DNA of 64,000 nucleotides, from assembly GCF_047159865.1 (NCBI RefSeq), contig NZ_AP038804.1, forward strand, positions 62,001-126,000, read 5' to 3'. The position numbers and the translations under genes were made by a program. Under the pieces are notes generated by a model, which worked only from the letters and a program-made list of their open reading frames with translations, searched no databases and was not told the DNA's origin. This DNA is from JAIOSF01 sp047159865. Lineage in GTDB: Bacteria > Campylobacterota > Campylobacteria > Campylobacterales > Arcobacteraceae. Shown piece after piece: positions 26,561 to 34,947 of the stretch; within the stretch, counting starts at the first letter, position 1, and each line of letters starts with the position of its first letter.

Positions 26561-27148
26561 ATGTATGTATTATTAGAAGGTATTGACACAGCTGGAAAAT
26601 CAACACAACTAGAGATACTAAAACAAAAGTATCCGGAAGCTATTTTTACTAAAGAACCAGGTGGTACAGAATTAGGTTTAAAACTTAGAGAGATGGTTTT
26701 ATCTGGCGAAGCAAAATCAAAAGTAGCAGAGATGTTTCTTTTTTTAGCAGATCGTGCAGAACACAGTTTTCAAGTCGTTAAAAAACTTAAAGATGATAAT
26801 ATACTTATTAGTGATAGAGGTTTTTTAAGTGGAATAGCCTATGCTAAAACTGCTCCTTTAGAGATTGCAATTTCATTAAATATCATGGCTTTAAATGGAG
26901 CTATGCCGGATAAGATAATTATTTTAGAACTTTCAAAAGAGGAACTTGAGTTTAGACTTAGTCAAAAAGAGCAAGATAGTATTGAAAAAAGGGGAAGTAA
27001 TTATTTATTAAATATTCAACAAAGAATGATCGATGCTATAAATATGATAAATACAATGGGTGAAAAAACCATTGATTTGTTAATTATTGATGCTACAAAA
27101 AGTGTAGATATCATATCAAAAGAGATAGAAACTTTTTTAGAAAAATAA
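26561..27148 (+). CDS. tmk: thymidylate kinase
   Basis: This 195-residue kinase has P-loop LEGIDTAGKSTQ at 4-15, FTKEPGGTELG, the DR motif SDRGFLSGIAYA at about 88-99 and a C-terminal acidic end. It phosphorylates dTMP to dTDP. It is in line with ubiX and coaD, 4 bases after coaD. The lid region is short. Confidence 0.9.
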   Translation: MYVLLEGIDTAGKSTQLEILKQKYPEAIFTKEPGGTELGLKLREMVLSGEAKSKVAEMFLFLADRAEHSFQVVKKLKDDNILISDRGFLSGIAYAKTAPLEIAISLNIMALNGAMPDKIIILELSKEELEFRLSQKEQDSIEKRGSNYLLNIQQRMIDAINMINTMGEKTIDLLIIDATKSVDIISKEIETFLEK

Positions 27149-27222
27149 TAACCTACGAAACCATTGACAAAACAAGATTTAATAGTTACAATTCTCTTTT
27201 AAATTATTAAGGGAAGTATATT

Positions 27223-28086
27223 ATGAAAAAATTTAACAATATTGTGGTAGGTTTAGATATATCAAAAACAAGTATATCTGTTTTACAAAGAGCTTTTTTA
27301 TTAGCAAAAGAGAGTGATGCAAAAGTTACTATTGTTCATGCTATCAATACAAGTTGGTTTACAGAACTTTTCTCATCATCAAACTTAGAAGAGTTACAGA
27401 CTCAGACAAGAAAAAATATTGAAGAAATTATTGAACTAATAGATACAAAAGATATTGAATATTCAATTCTCATTGATAAAGAAAGTGCTTCAACATTAGT
27501 TGTAGAAACAGCAAAAAAATTAGATGCTTGTTTGATAATAATTGGTGCAAATGATAAAGAAAATAAAGATATAACTCTATTAGGTTCAACAGCACACAAA
27601 ATTGCACAAAATAGTAAAATGCCAATTATTATTGTAAAAAGTGATTCTGTTAAGGAATATAATAACATTGTATCATTTAGCGACCTATCTGAAATATCGT
27701 ATGCTAGTTTAAAATTTGCTAAAGATTTTTTCAAAAAAGATGCTATCCAAACTATCTATGTGTACAATCAAATGAGTGAACTTACATTAAAATACTATAA
27801 TAAGTTTGATCAAAAAGATAAAATACATACAGATATTCAAAATAAAGAAAAAGAAAAGTTAAATATATTTTCAGATACATATAATGTAAAAGAGATTGAA
27901 GCTATCGAAACAGAAGCGGGTGTAAGTAGTGCATTATTAAGCTATGCAGAAACACATAAACCTGATTTGATTGTTTTAGGTTCAAAAGGTGTAAATAACA
28001 CATCAGCATTTCTGTATGGTTCAACAACTTCATATCTTATGGAAAATTTAACAAACGATTTATTAATCTATGTTCCAGAACAATAA
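27223..28086 (+). CDS. tandem universal stress protein (two UspA domains)
   Basis: At 287 residues this is twice a UspA domain. Domain 1 (1-145) ends in GSTAHKIAQNSKMPIIIVK, and domain 2 (about 148-287) ends in LIVLGSKGVNNTSAFLYGSTTSYLMENLTNDLLIYVPEQ. The G-2X-G-9X-G(S/T) ATP-binding pattern is visible in both. Function is stress survival, possibly ATP-linked. It follows tmk after a 74-base gap and is closed by a clear hairpin terminator, so it may have its own transcript. Confidence 0.85.
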   Translation: MKKFNNIVVGLDISKTSISVLQRAFLLAKESDAKVTIVHAINTSWFTELFSSSNLEELQTQTRKNIEEIIELIDTKDIEYSILIDKESASTLVVETAKKLDACLIIIGANDKENKDITLLGSTAHKIAQNSKMPIIIVKSDSVKEYNNIVSFSDLSEISYASLKFAKDFFKKDAIQTIYVYNQMSELTLKYYNKFDQKDKIHTDIQNKEKEKLNIFSDTYNVKEIEAIETEAGVSSALLSYAETHKPDLIVLGSKGVNNTSAFLYGSTTSYLMENLTNDLLIYVPEQ

Positions 28087-28110
28087 AAGGTAGTTTTTCT
28101 ACCTTTTATT
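28085..28110 (+). terminator. rho-independent terminator after the universal stress gene
   Basis: A perfect 9-base stem, AAAAGGTAG with CTACCTTTT, encloses a 5-T loop and is followed by ATTTCTCC. The stem starts at the stop codon of the universal stress gene. Confidence 0.7.
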
Positions 28111-28198
28111 TCTCCTATTTTATAACCCATTCATTATTTTTAATACAATTCAAACTTTCACTTTACCTTTTATAAAATCGTATTCAGCATTTTTTAGA

Positions 28199-28204
28199 TA
28201 TAAT
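28199..28204 (+). promoter_or_regulatory. likely -10 element for metG
   Basis: TATAAT lies 36 bases before the metG ATG, behind an AT-rich tract with T runs, as expected for sigma-70 promoters of Campylobacterota, which lack a conserved -35. A second TATAAT at 28215-28220 is closer to the ribosome site and less likely. Confidence 0.4.
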
Positions 28205-28239
28205 CGCGAATAAATATAATATAGACTCAAGGAAAAAAA

Positions 28240-30198
28240 ATGTCAGATTCATGTAAAAAAGTATATATAACAACACCCATCTATTATGTAAATGATGTAG
28301 CACATATAGGTCACGCTTACACAACAATTATTGCAGATATGTTAGCTAGATATAGTAGATTAGCAGGGTATGATACATTTTTTTTAACAGGTACTGATGA
28401 ACACGGTCAAAAGATTGCAGATAGTGCAGCAGTTAGAAATAAATCTCCAAAAGAATATGCAGATGAGATAAGTGGCAAGTTCAAAAACTTATGGGATGAT
28501 TTCGATATATCTTATGATAAATTTATCAGAACAACAGATGAATATCATAAAATTGGTGTTCAAAAAGCATTTCAAAAAATGTTTGATAAGGGAGATATCT
28601 ACAAAGGAAACTATGAAGGTAATTACTGTGTGAGTTGTGAAACATTTTTTACAGATGCACAACTAATAGACAACGAAGGTTGTCCAGACTGTGGAAGACC
28701 TACTACAATAGTAAAAGAGGAAAGTTACTTCTTTAGATTGTCAAATTATGAAGATAAATTACTTGCATTATACGAAAATAATCCAGAGTTTATTTTACCA
28801 AAAGCAAAAGCAAAAGAGATTGTAAACTTTGTTAAAGCTGGACTACATGACTTATCTATCTCTCGTACATCATTTGATTGGGGTGTTAAACTTCCAGACT
28901 CAATGAACGACGACAAACATGTTATGTATGTATGGATGGATGCTCTTATGAACTATATCACTGCTTTAGGATATGGAACAGATGAAAAAAATATGGAATT
29001 TTGGCCAGGTAAAGTACACTTAGTTGGAAAAGATATTTTAAGATTTCATGCTATTTTTTGGCCTGCATTTTTAATGTCTTTAGAGTTACCTCTTCCTGAT
29101 CATATTGCTGCTCACGGTTGGTGGACTAGAGATGGTGAAAAGATGTCAAAATCAAAAGGAAATGTAGTAGATCCTAAAGAGATAGCCGATGCTTATGGTT
29201 TAGATGCATTTAGATATTTCATGTTAAGAGAAGTACCATTTGGTCAAGATGGAGATTTTTCTCAACGAGCTTTAATGGATAGAATTAATTCTGATTTAGG
29301 AAATGACTTAGGAAATTTATTAAATAGAATCCAAGGTATGAGTGGAAAATACTTTGACTTTAAAGTTACAAGTAAAGATGTAGAAAAATATCATCAAAAA
29401 GAGTTAGATGAAGCACATGAACTTATAAAAAATGCAGAACCTTTAATTTATAATATGCAAATCAATAGATACTTAGAAGAATTATGGAAAGTATTAACTA
29501 TTGCAAATAAAGCAATTGGAGATTATGAACCATGGGCTATGATGAAAAATGGCAGAGAAGAGGAAGCTATGGCTTTAGTTGCTCTTATTGTAAATATTAT
29601 GTCAAAAGTTTCGATTATGTTAGACTCTGTTATGCCAGAAAAGATTGCTCAAATCGCAAAATCTTTAGGTATTACAGTAGATAATGCTTCATACAAAGCT
29701 CTTATTATAGAAAAAGGTATCGTTGCAGATACAGTTATTACTAAAATTGATGCCCTATTCCCTAGAATTGAAGAAGAATTAATAGCAACAGCTGAAGTTC
29801 AAAAAGCAGAAACAGTTGTAGAAAAGCCAAGAAAAGAAGCACAGAAAAAAGAATCTACTTCTGAAGAAGACAATATCATTACTATCGATCAGTTTTTTGA
29901 AACTTCTTTAAAAATAGGTACAATTGTAGAAGCAGAAGAAGTACCTAAATCTAAGAAGTTATTAAAACTACAAGTAGATGTAGGAGAAGAAAACAATAGA
30001 CAAATCTTAGCAGGTATCAAAGAATTTTATTCTGCAGAATCGTTAGTAGGAACACAAGCTTGTGTAGTATCAAACTTAAAACCTGCAAAACTAATGGGTA
30101 TGTTAAGTGAAGGTATGCTTTTAGCAGCAAAAGATGAGAATGGTTTATCTTTATTACGACCAGAAACTTCTAAAGTTGCTGGTACAAAAGTAAGCTAA
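28240..30198 (+). CDS. metG: methionine--tRNA ligase
   Basis: This class I synthetase has 652 residues. HIGH is at 22-25 and KMSKS at 301-305. A zinc knuckle of the CVSC...CPDC type lies at about 125-150. A C-terminal EMAP/Trbp tRNA-binding domain starts near 545 (IDQFFETSLKIGTIVEAEEVPKSKKLLKLQVDVG). It charges initiator and elongator tRNA-Met. The ATG has AAGG upstream. It appears to be transcribed with the following Mur-like gene, whose start is 8 bases after the stop. Confidence 0.95.
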   Translation: MSDSCKKVYITTPIYYVNDVAHIGHAYTTIIADMLARYSRLAGYDTFFLTGTDEHGQKIADSAAVRNKSPKEYADEISGKFKNLWDDFDISYDKFIRTTDEYHKIGVQKAFQKMFDKGDIYKGNYEGNYCVSCETFFTDAQLIDNEGCPDCGRPTTIVKEESYFFRLSNYEDKLLALYENNPEFILPKAKAKEIVNFVKAGLHDLSISRTSFDWGVKLPDSMNDDKHVMYVWMDALMNYITALGYGTDEKNMEFWPGKVHLVGKDILRFHAIFWPAFLMSLELPLPDHIAAHGWWTRDGEKMSKSKGNVVDPKEIADAYGLDAFRYFMLREVPFGQDGDFSQRALMDRINSDLGNDLGNLLNRIQGMSGKYFDFKVTSKDVEKYHQKELDEAHELIKNAEPLIYNMQINRYLEELWKVLTIANKAIGDYEPWAMMKNGREEEAMALVALIVNIMSKVSIMLDSVMPEKIAQIAKSLGITVDNASYKALIIEKGIVADTVITKIDALFPRIEEELIATAEVQKAETVVEKPRKEAQKKESTSEEDNIITIDQFFETSLKIGTIVEAEEVPKSKKLLKLQVDVGEENNRQILAGIKEFYSAESLVGTQACVVSNLKPAKLMGMLSEGMLLAAKDENGLSLLRPETSKVAGTKVS

Positions 30199-30205
30199 GT
30201 TATCT

Positions 30206-31165
30206 ATGCAAATATCAGCACTAACTGATATCGTTGAGGGGAGACTTCTAAACTCCCCTTCAATATCATTTATCACACAAACACATACAAATATAAAAAA
30301 AATCAATGAAGGTGATGCATTTTTTGCACAAAACCAGTCAGATATAGAAGAAGCTATCTCTAAAGGTGCTTTTGCAATTATTACAGACTTCACTCCAGAT
30401 ATTTTAGACAATGAGATAGCATGGATACAAGTTGAAGATTTTTTAAAATCAGTATCAAATATACTTAGATATAAACTTTTAGAACATAAAAATAAATTTA
30501 TTAAAACAAATAAAATCTTTTTTAACTTATTAAATATATTTAAAAATAAAGAGCTAGCTAATGTAATTTTACTTCAAAATGACCTTGTAAAAGATTTTGA
30601 GATTCTTAACTCACTAGAGAGTGAGAAATTGATTTTTGGAACAGATTTAGAACTTCTAAATGCAATAAGTGGAGATGTTATGATATTGGAAAATGAGCAG
30701 TTTAATATATTAAATCTAACAAGCCATTCATTATTTGAAACATCATTTTCACATAAAGATAAATTTTTTGATAAGATAAAACTTCCAACTGTGTATATTA
30801 ATGATTTACTGCAACAATTGGAGCTTTTTAATTATCAATTAGATTTAAAAAAGTTGAATAACTTCAATCTATTCAAACCTGTTTTTTTAAACAAAAGTAA
30901 ACAAATAGTACCTTATGGACAAACAAACCGCTTTATTTTAGCAAATCAAGATAATGATATTGCTCGCATTGAAATTGATTATCTTAAAGAGTATTATAGT
31001 TACGGAGATATACAAATTTTAGATACATTAGGTTTAAGTGACGATGAGATATTCTATAAAATAAAATCTATAGATTGTAATGCTTTATATTGCAAAAATA
31101 TTACAATTGATAGTGTTATCTCTATCTTAGAAAGAAATCATAAAATCGACACTCTTATAATTTAA
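30206..31165 (+). CDS. Mur-ligase N-terminal-domain-like protein without ATPase motif
   Basis: The first 90 or so residues match the substrate domain of MurE/MurF ligases: LTDIVEGRLLNSP, the DTR-like THTNIKKINEGDAFFAQ, EEAISKGAFAIITD and IQVEDFLKSVSNILRYK. In a real ligase a GTNGKT P-loop should follow. Here only KFIKTNKIFFNLLNIFK is seen, with no phosphate loop or later Mur motifs. The remaining 200 residues are not recognisable. It is 319 residues with an intact frame, so it is a conserved-looking non-catalytic relative rather than a fresh pseudogene. A role in sensing or binding muropeptide precursors is speculation. Its end overlaps the convergent TauE gene by 11 bases. Confidence 0.65.
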   Translation: MQISALTDIVEGRLLNSPSISFITQTHTNIKKINEGDAFFAQNQSDIEEAISKGAFAIITDFTPDILDNEIAWIQVEDFLKSVSNILRYKLLEHKNKFIKTNKIFFNLLNIFKNKELANVILLQNDLVKDFEILNSLESEKLIFGTDLELLNAISGDVMILENEQFNILNLTSHSLFETSFSHKDKFFDKIKLPTVYINDLLQQLELFNYQLDLKKLNNFNLFKPVFLNKSKQIVPYGQTNRFILANQDNDIARIEIDYLKEYYSYGDIQILDTLGLSDDEIFYKIKSIDCNALYCKNITIDSVISILERNHKIDTLII

Positions 31166-31880
31166 ATAATAAAGATACAATAATTACTAAATACAAGCCC
31201 AAAGTAAGATTCTTGTATGATTTTATTTGTATTTTTTGTTTGATTTGAATACCAATAAACACACCAAATAATGAAGCAAGACCTACTATAAATCCTTCAT
31301 TGAAAAGCATATGTCCATTTGAGCTTAAACTTACAAAACCTGCAATAGAACTAAAAATAACAAAAAAGAGTCCTAAAGATGCAGCGTCTTTTAATTTATA
31401 GTACATAAAACCTACTAAAATTGGTGTTAACATCACTGAACCACCAACTCCAATACTCATAGCGATAATACCAATAAAAAACCCAAGAACTAAAAGAGGA
31501 AATTTATTATGTTTTTTTACAACTTTACTATGTTCTACAGGGCTGATATAAATGGTAATAATACCTAAAATAATAATAAATAAAAAAAGATATTTGAGAT
31601 ATTGTCCATCAATATTAGGAACTATAAACCCACTTAAACTTCCACCTAAAAACCCACCAATGCCAATGATAATACCATCTTTTAAAAGAGTTTTATTTTT
31701 TTTATAATTTAGCAAGGTTCCATAAGTTGAACTAAAAACCATCTGCATAATAGATATAGCAACAGCACTTTTCATATCAAAACCATAAAGCAAAAGCATC
31801 GGTACAAGAATCATACCTCCACCTACTCCAAAAAAGCCTGAAACAAATCCTGTAATAATACCTAAAAATATCAATTCCAT
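31155..31880 (-). CDS. TauE/SafE-family membrane transporter
   Basis: This integral membrane protein of 241 residues has about eight helices and the family's glycine-rich repeats: FFGVGGGMILVPMLL near the N-terminus and GVGGSVMLTPIL in the second half. Family members export sulfite or organosulfur anions, or move other anions. It is 9 bases downstream of cysE, so a link to sulfur metabolism is suggested but not proved. Confidence 0.8.
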   Translation of the reverse strand: MELIFLGIITGFVSGFFGVGGGMILVPMLLLYGFDMKSAVAISIMQMVFSSTYGTLLNYKKNKTLLKDGIIIGIGGFLGGSLSGFIVPNIDGQYLKYLFLFIIILGIITIYISPVEHSKVVKKHNKFPLLVLGFFIGIIAMSIGVGGSVMLTPILVGFMYYKLKDAASLGLFFVIFSSIAGFVSLSSNGHMLFNEGFIVGLASLFGVFIGIQIKQKIQIKSYKNLTLGLYLVIIVSLLFKL

Positions 31881-31889
31881 AAGTTACAA

Positions 31890-32612
31890 CTACTCTTTAC
31901 TTTCCATCGCATCAATAAAATTTTCATAAATAGATTCTAATTCTGCATCTTCACTTGAGACATCAATTCCATCATACTTTTTAAGTGCATGTTCTAAAAC
32001 AGCAACTCTTTTCAAAAGATATGAAAACATCTCTTTTGATACATCTGGTAAATTATTGTGATCTAAAAGAGAACTTTCAGTGCAATCTTTATCTTTTCTT
32101 TTGATAATTCTAGCAGGAATACCAACAGCTGTTGAACTACAAGGAACATCTTTTACTACCACAGAATTTGCACCTATTTTACAATTTTCACCAATGATAA
32201 TATTTCCTAAAACCTTTGCCCCACTCCCTATAACAGTGTTATTTTCAATAGTTGGATGCCTCTTTCCTTGACTTAAACTTACCCCACCTAGAGTAACACC
32301 TTGATAGATAAGAACATCATCACCAATGATAGTTGTTTCTCCTATAACCACACCAAAACCATGGTCAATAAAAACACGCCGACCTATTGTTGCAGCAGGA
32401 TGAATATCAGTATTTGTTAAGAGTTGACTAATTCCACTTATAAATCTTGCAACTCTCTTAAAACCTTTTCTATAAAGGCTATTTGCAACTCTATAATTTA
32501 TAATAGCCCAAACCCCAGGATAGTTAAAAATTAATTCTAATTGTGATTGTAATGCTGGGTCATTTTTTTTAGGTAATGAAAAATCCTCTTTAATCGAACT
32601 CCATAAAGTCAT
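31890..32612 (-). CDS. cysE: serine O-acetyltransferase
   Basis: The 240-residue protein has an N-terminal helical region and a left-handed beta-helix with hexapeptides (HPAATIGRRVFIDHGFGVVIGETTIIGDDVLIYQGVTLGG). The active-site His in DHGFG and the His in HPTIENNTVIG are present. It makes O-acetylserine for cysteine synthesis. The tail beyond the beta-helix (about 190-240) is longer than in minimal SATs and acidic. It overlaps the speA stop by 4 bases. Confidence 0.9.
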   Translation of the reverse strand: MTLWSSIKEDFSLPKKNDPALQSQLELIFNYPGVWAIINYRVANSLYRKGFKRVARFISGISQLLTNTDIHPAATIGRRVFIDHGFGVVIGETTIIGDDVLIYQGVTLGGVSLSQGKRHPTIENNTVIGSGAKVLGNIIIGENCKIGANSVVVKDVPCSSTAVGIPARIIKRKDKDCTESSLLDHNNLPDVSKEMFSYLLKRVAVLEHALKKYDGIDVSSEDAELESIYENFIDAMESKE

Positions 32613-34426
32613 ATTGAACTTCTCTCCTCTATTTGTGTTGTTTTAAGATAACTATTATCTTCTAAATATTCTTCTAACTTTTCTTTCAAATCATTATCAT
32701 TCGTAGTACTTAAAAGCTTATCTACAATTTCAGTAGTATCATAATCTAAATCTTCAAAAATATCTAAAATACTTTGTGATTTTATGAAAGACTCAACTTT
32801 CATTTCGTCATTTGTAAATATAATATTTACTTGAGATGGAGAACTAAAAAGATTATGCTTCATCCCTAAAGTATCTTGATAAGCTCCAACTAAAAAGAAA
32901 CCTAAAAAATATTCCTCTTTGGCTAAATCAACATCATGTAGATACAATGGCTTATTTGCTTTGAATGGAATTTCACCATCACTATCACAAGTAATATCCC
33001 AGATATTAGCACTTCTTGTTGCATCTTTATCTAAATGTGTTAAAGGCATAATAGGAAATTCTTGATCAATACCCCAAAAATCAGGAAGTGATTGGAAAAT
33101 TGAAAAATTTAAAAGATATTTTTCTTGAATTTTATCATCTAAAATTTTGAGTTCTCTATCATTTTTTGTATCTTTTAACTTTATAGCTTTTTTTATAATA
33201 AGATTTGTTAAAACTTCAGCATTACTTCTATCTGTTAAGTCAACATATCCCAAATCAAATAGTGTCAAAATAGACTCTAAATGCTCCAAACTATCATGCA
33301 TATATTCTTTTGCATTATCTTTTGTTATATCATTGTATAAAAAATACAACTCTTCTATGATTGGTGGATTTTTTTCTTTTAAGCGGATATTTGAATGATT
33401 GTATTCACTTGAAAAAAGTTCTAAAGTAGGTGCGATTAGTACAGAACCTGGTGATGCTATAAATCTACCTGATTCAGTAAAAATATTTGGTGGTTTTACA
33501 CCATTTTTTTCACTTATATCTTTAAGTGTAAATACAACATCATTTGAAAACTCTTTTAAACTATATTGGATATTTCTATTAAATTGAGAATACTCAATTG
33601 CTAAACCTCCACCAATATTAATCGAATCAAGACCATCTGCACCCATTTTTTTTAACTCTACATAAATATGTCCAGATTCTTTAAGTGCTTTCTTTAAAGG
33701 ACTTATACTATTCATATCTGAACCAATATGGAAATGTATCATTTTTAAAGCATTGGTCAAATTATATTTTTGTAACATCTCAAATGCTTGTAAAATCTCC
33801 ATAGAACTCAAACCAAACTTAGAATTGATACCTCCACTTTTCGCCCATGTTCCACTACCTGAACTATGCAACCTTACTCTTAGTCCTATATTTGGACAAG
33901 GAAGATTAAGTTCTTGATATACTTCAATAATAGTTTCTAATTCATTCAAACCCTCAATAGTTAAAGTGATATCATGACCTTGATTTTTGGCTATAAAACC
34001 TAAAACTATCATCTGTTTATCTTTAAAACCATTTACAGTAATAGGCGAGTTTTTATTATTATACGACATAGCTAATAATAATTCAGCCTTACTACCAGCT
34101 TCCAATCCATAATTTAACGATGCACTTGATTGTAACATCGGCAAAATATGATTTGGAAACTGGTTTACTTTTAAAGGAAAAACAGCATAAAATTTAGAAT
34201 CATACGCATAGCTTGTAATAGTTTCATTAAATGTCGAATATAATTTATCTATTTGTTTTTGTACTATATGAGGAAATCGTAAAATTAAAGGACCAGTATT
34301 ACCCTCTTTTCTCACACTTTTTACTATTTCTAAAAGAGAGGGATTTGTTTTATAATTTAATTTAACTAATCCTTTGTCAATAATAAAGTTATCATCACCC
34401 CAAATATCAATACCGTAATTATTCAA
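32609..34426 (-). CDS. speA: biosynthetic arginine decarboxylase
   Basis: This fold III PLP enzyme has 605 residues. The PLP lysine is in AVFPLKVNQ at about 80. Further marks are GLEAGSKAELLLAM, RVRLHSSGSGTWAKSGGINSKFGL, HFHIGSDM, SINIGGGLAIEYS, TESGRFIAS and, near the C-terminus, WDITCDSDGEIPF with the substrate-site Cys. It makes agmatine for polyamine synthesis and needs magnesium in the family. It heads the speA-cysE-tauE run, and its unit seems separate from the DUF423 gene. Confidence 0.93.
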   Translation of the reverse strand: MNNYGIDIWGDDNFIIDKGLVKLNYKTNPSLLEIVKSVRKEGNTGPLILRFPHIVQKQIDKLYSTFNETITSYAYDSKFYAVFPLKVNQFPNHILPMLQSSASLNYGLEAGSKAELLLAMSYNNKNSPITVNGFKDKQMIVLGFIAKNQGHDITLTIEGLNELETIIEVYQELNLPCPNIGLRVRLHSSGSGTWAKSGGINSKFGLSSMEILQAFEMLQKYNLTNALKMIHFHIGSDMNSISPLKKALKESGHIYVELKKMGADGLDSINIGGGLAIEYSQFNRNIQYSLKEFSNDVVFTLKDISEKNGVKPPNIFTESGRFIASPGSVLIAPTLELFSSEYNHSNIRLKEKNPPIIEELYFLYNDITKDNAKEYMHDSLEHLESILTLFDLGYVDLTDRSNAEVLTNLIIKKAIKLKDTKNDRELKILDDKIQEKYLLNFSIFQSLPDFWGIDQEFPIMPLTHLDKDATRSANIWDITCDSDGEIPFKANKPLYLHDVDLAKEEYFLGFFLVGAYQDTLGMKHNLFSSPSQVNIIFTNDEMKVESFIKSQSILDIFEDLDYDTTEIVDKLLSTTNDNDLKEKLEEYLEDNSYLKTTQIEERSSI

Positions 34427-34465
34427 TTTGCATCCTTAAAATAACCGAATTATACCAAATTAACT

Positions 34466-34864
34466 TTAATCATCTATCTTTAACTCTTTAAAAATAATAT
34501 ATCCTAGCAAGATCCATCCAATAATCATTAAAGACCCACCAATAGGTGTTATAGCACCAAGCCACATTATTTTTGTTAAAGCTAAAGTATATAAAGAAAA
34601 AGAAAAAATCATTGTTCCTATTAATATCAAATAAAATGATTTAACTATTTTAGATGATCGAGGAAGGAGAAAAGATACAAAAGAGATGAAAAATAATCCT
34701 AAAGCATTATAAAACTGATAGGAAACTGCCTTTTCATAAATTTCTGATGAATATTCATCCAAATATGGCTTTAAACCATGTGCTCCAAATGCTCCTATTG
34801 CAATTGTTATTGCCATCATAAAAGCTGCAATTACCATGAAATTTTTCGTATTTTGAGTTATCAT
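34466..34864 (-). CDS. DUF423 family membrane protein (YgdD-like)
   Basis: This is a 132-residue inner-membrane protein with four helices. The family start AAFMMAITIAIGAFGAHGL and the AVSYQFYNALGLFFIS segment are clear, as is ITPIGGSLMIIGWILL at the end. The function of the family is unknown. It lies between acnB and speA on the same strand, after the acnB terminator. Confidence 0.8.
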   Translation of the reverse strand: MITQNTKNFMVIAAFMMAITIAIGAFGAHGLKPYLDEYSSEIYEKAVSYQFYNALGLFFISFVSFLLPRSSKIVKSFYLILIGTMIFSFSLYTLALTKIMWLGAITPIGGSLMIIGWILLGYIIFKELKIDD

Positions 34865-34891
34865 CTATTTTCCTCTATTTTATATCTAAAT

Positions 34892-34921
34892 AAAAAAAGC
34901 CCCATCATAAAGATGAGGCTT
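34892..34921 (-). terminator. rho-independent terminator after acnB
   Basis: Read on the minus strand, AAGCCTCATC and GATGGGGCTT form a 10-base stem with one G-U pair around a 5-base loop, followed by seven Ts. It lies 27 bases after the acnB stop. The wobble pair is compatible only with the minus-strand transcript. Confidence 0.8.
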
Positions 34922-34947
34922 CTCTAAAAGCATTTGCTTTAAATATC

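Noticed and set aside
30206..31165. murF
   Set aside because: It lacks the ATP-binding loop and later Mur motifs, so the name would mislead.
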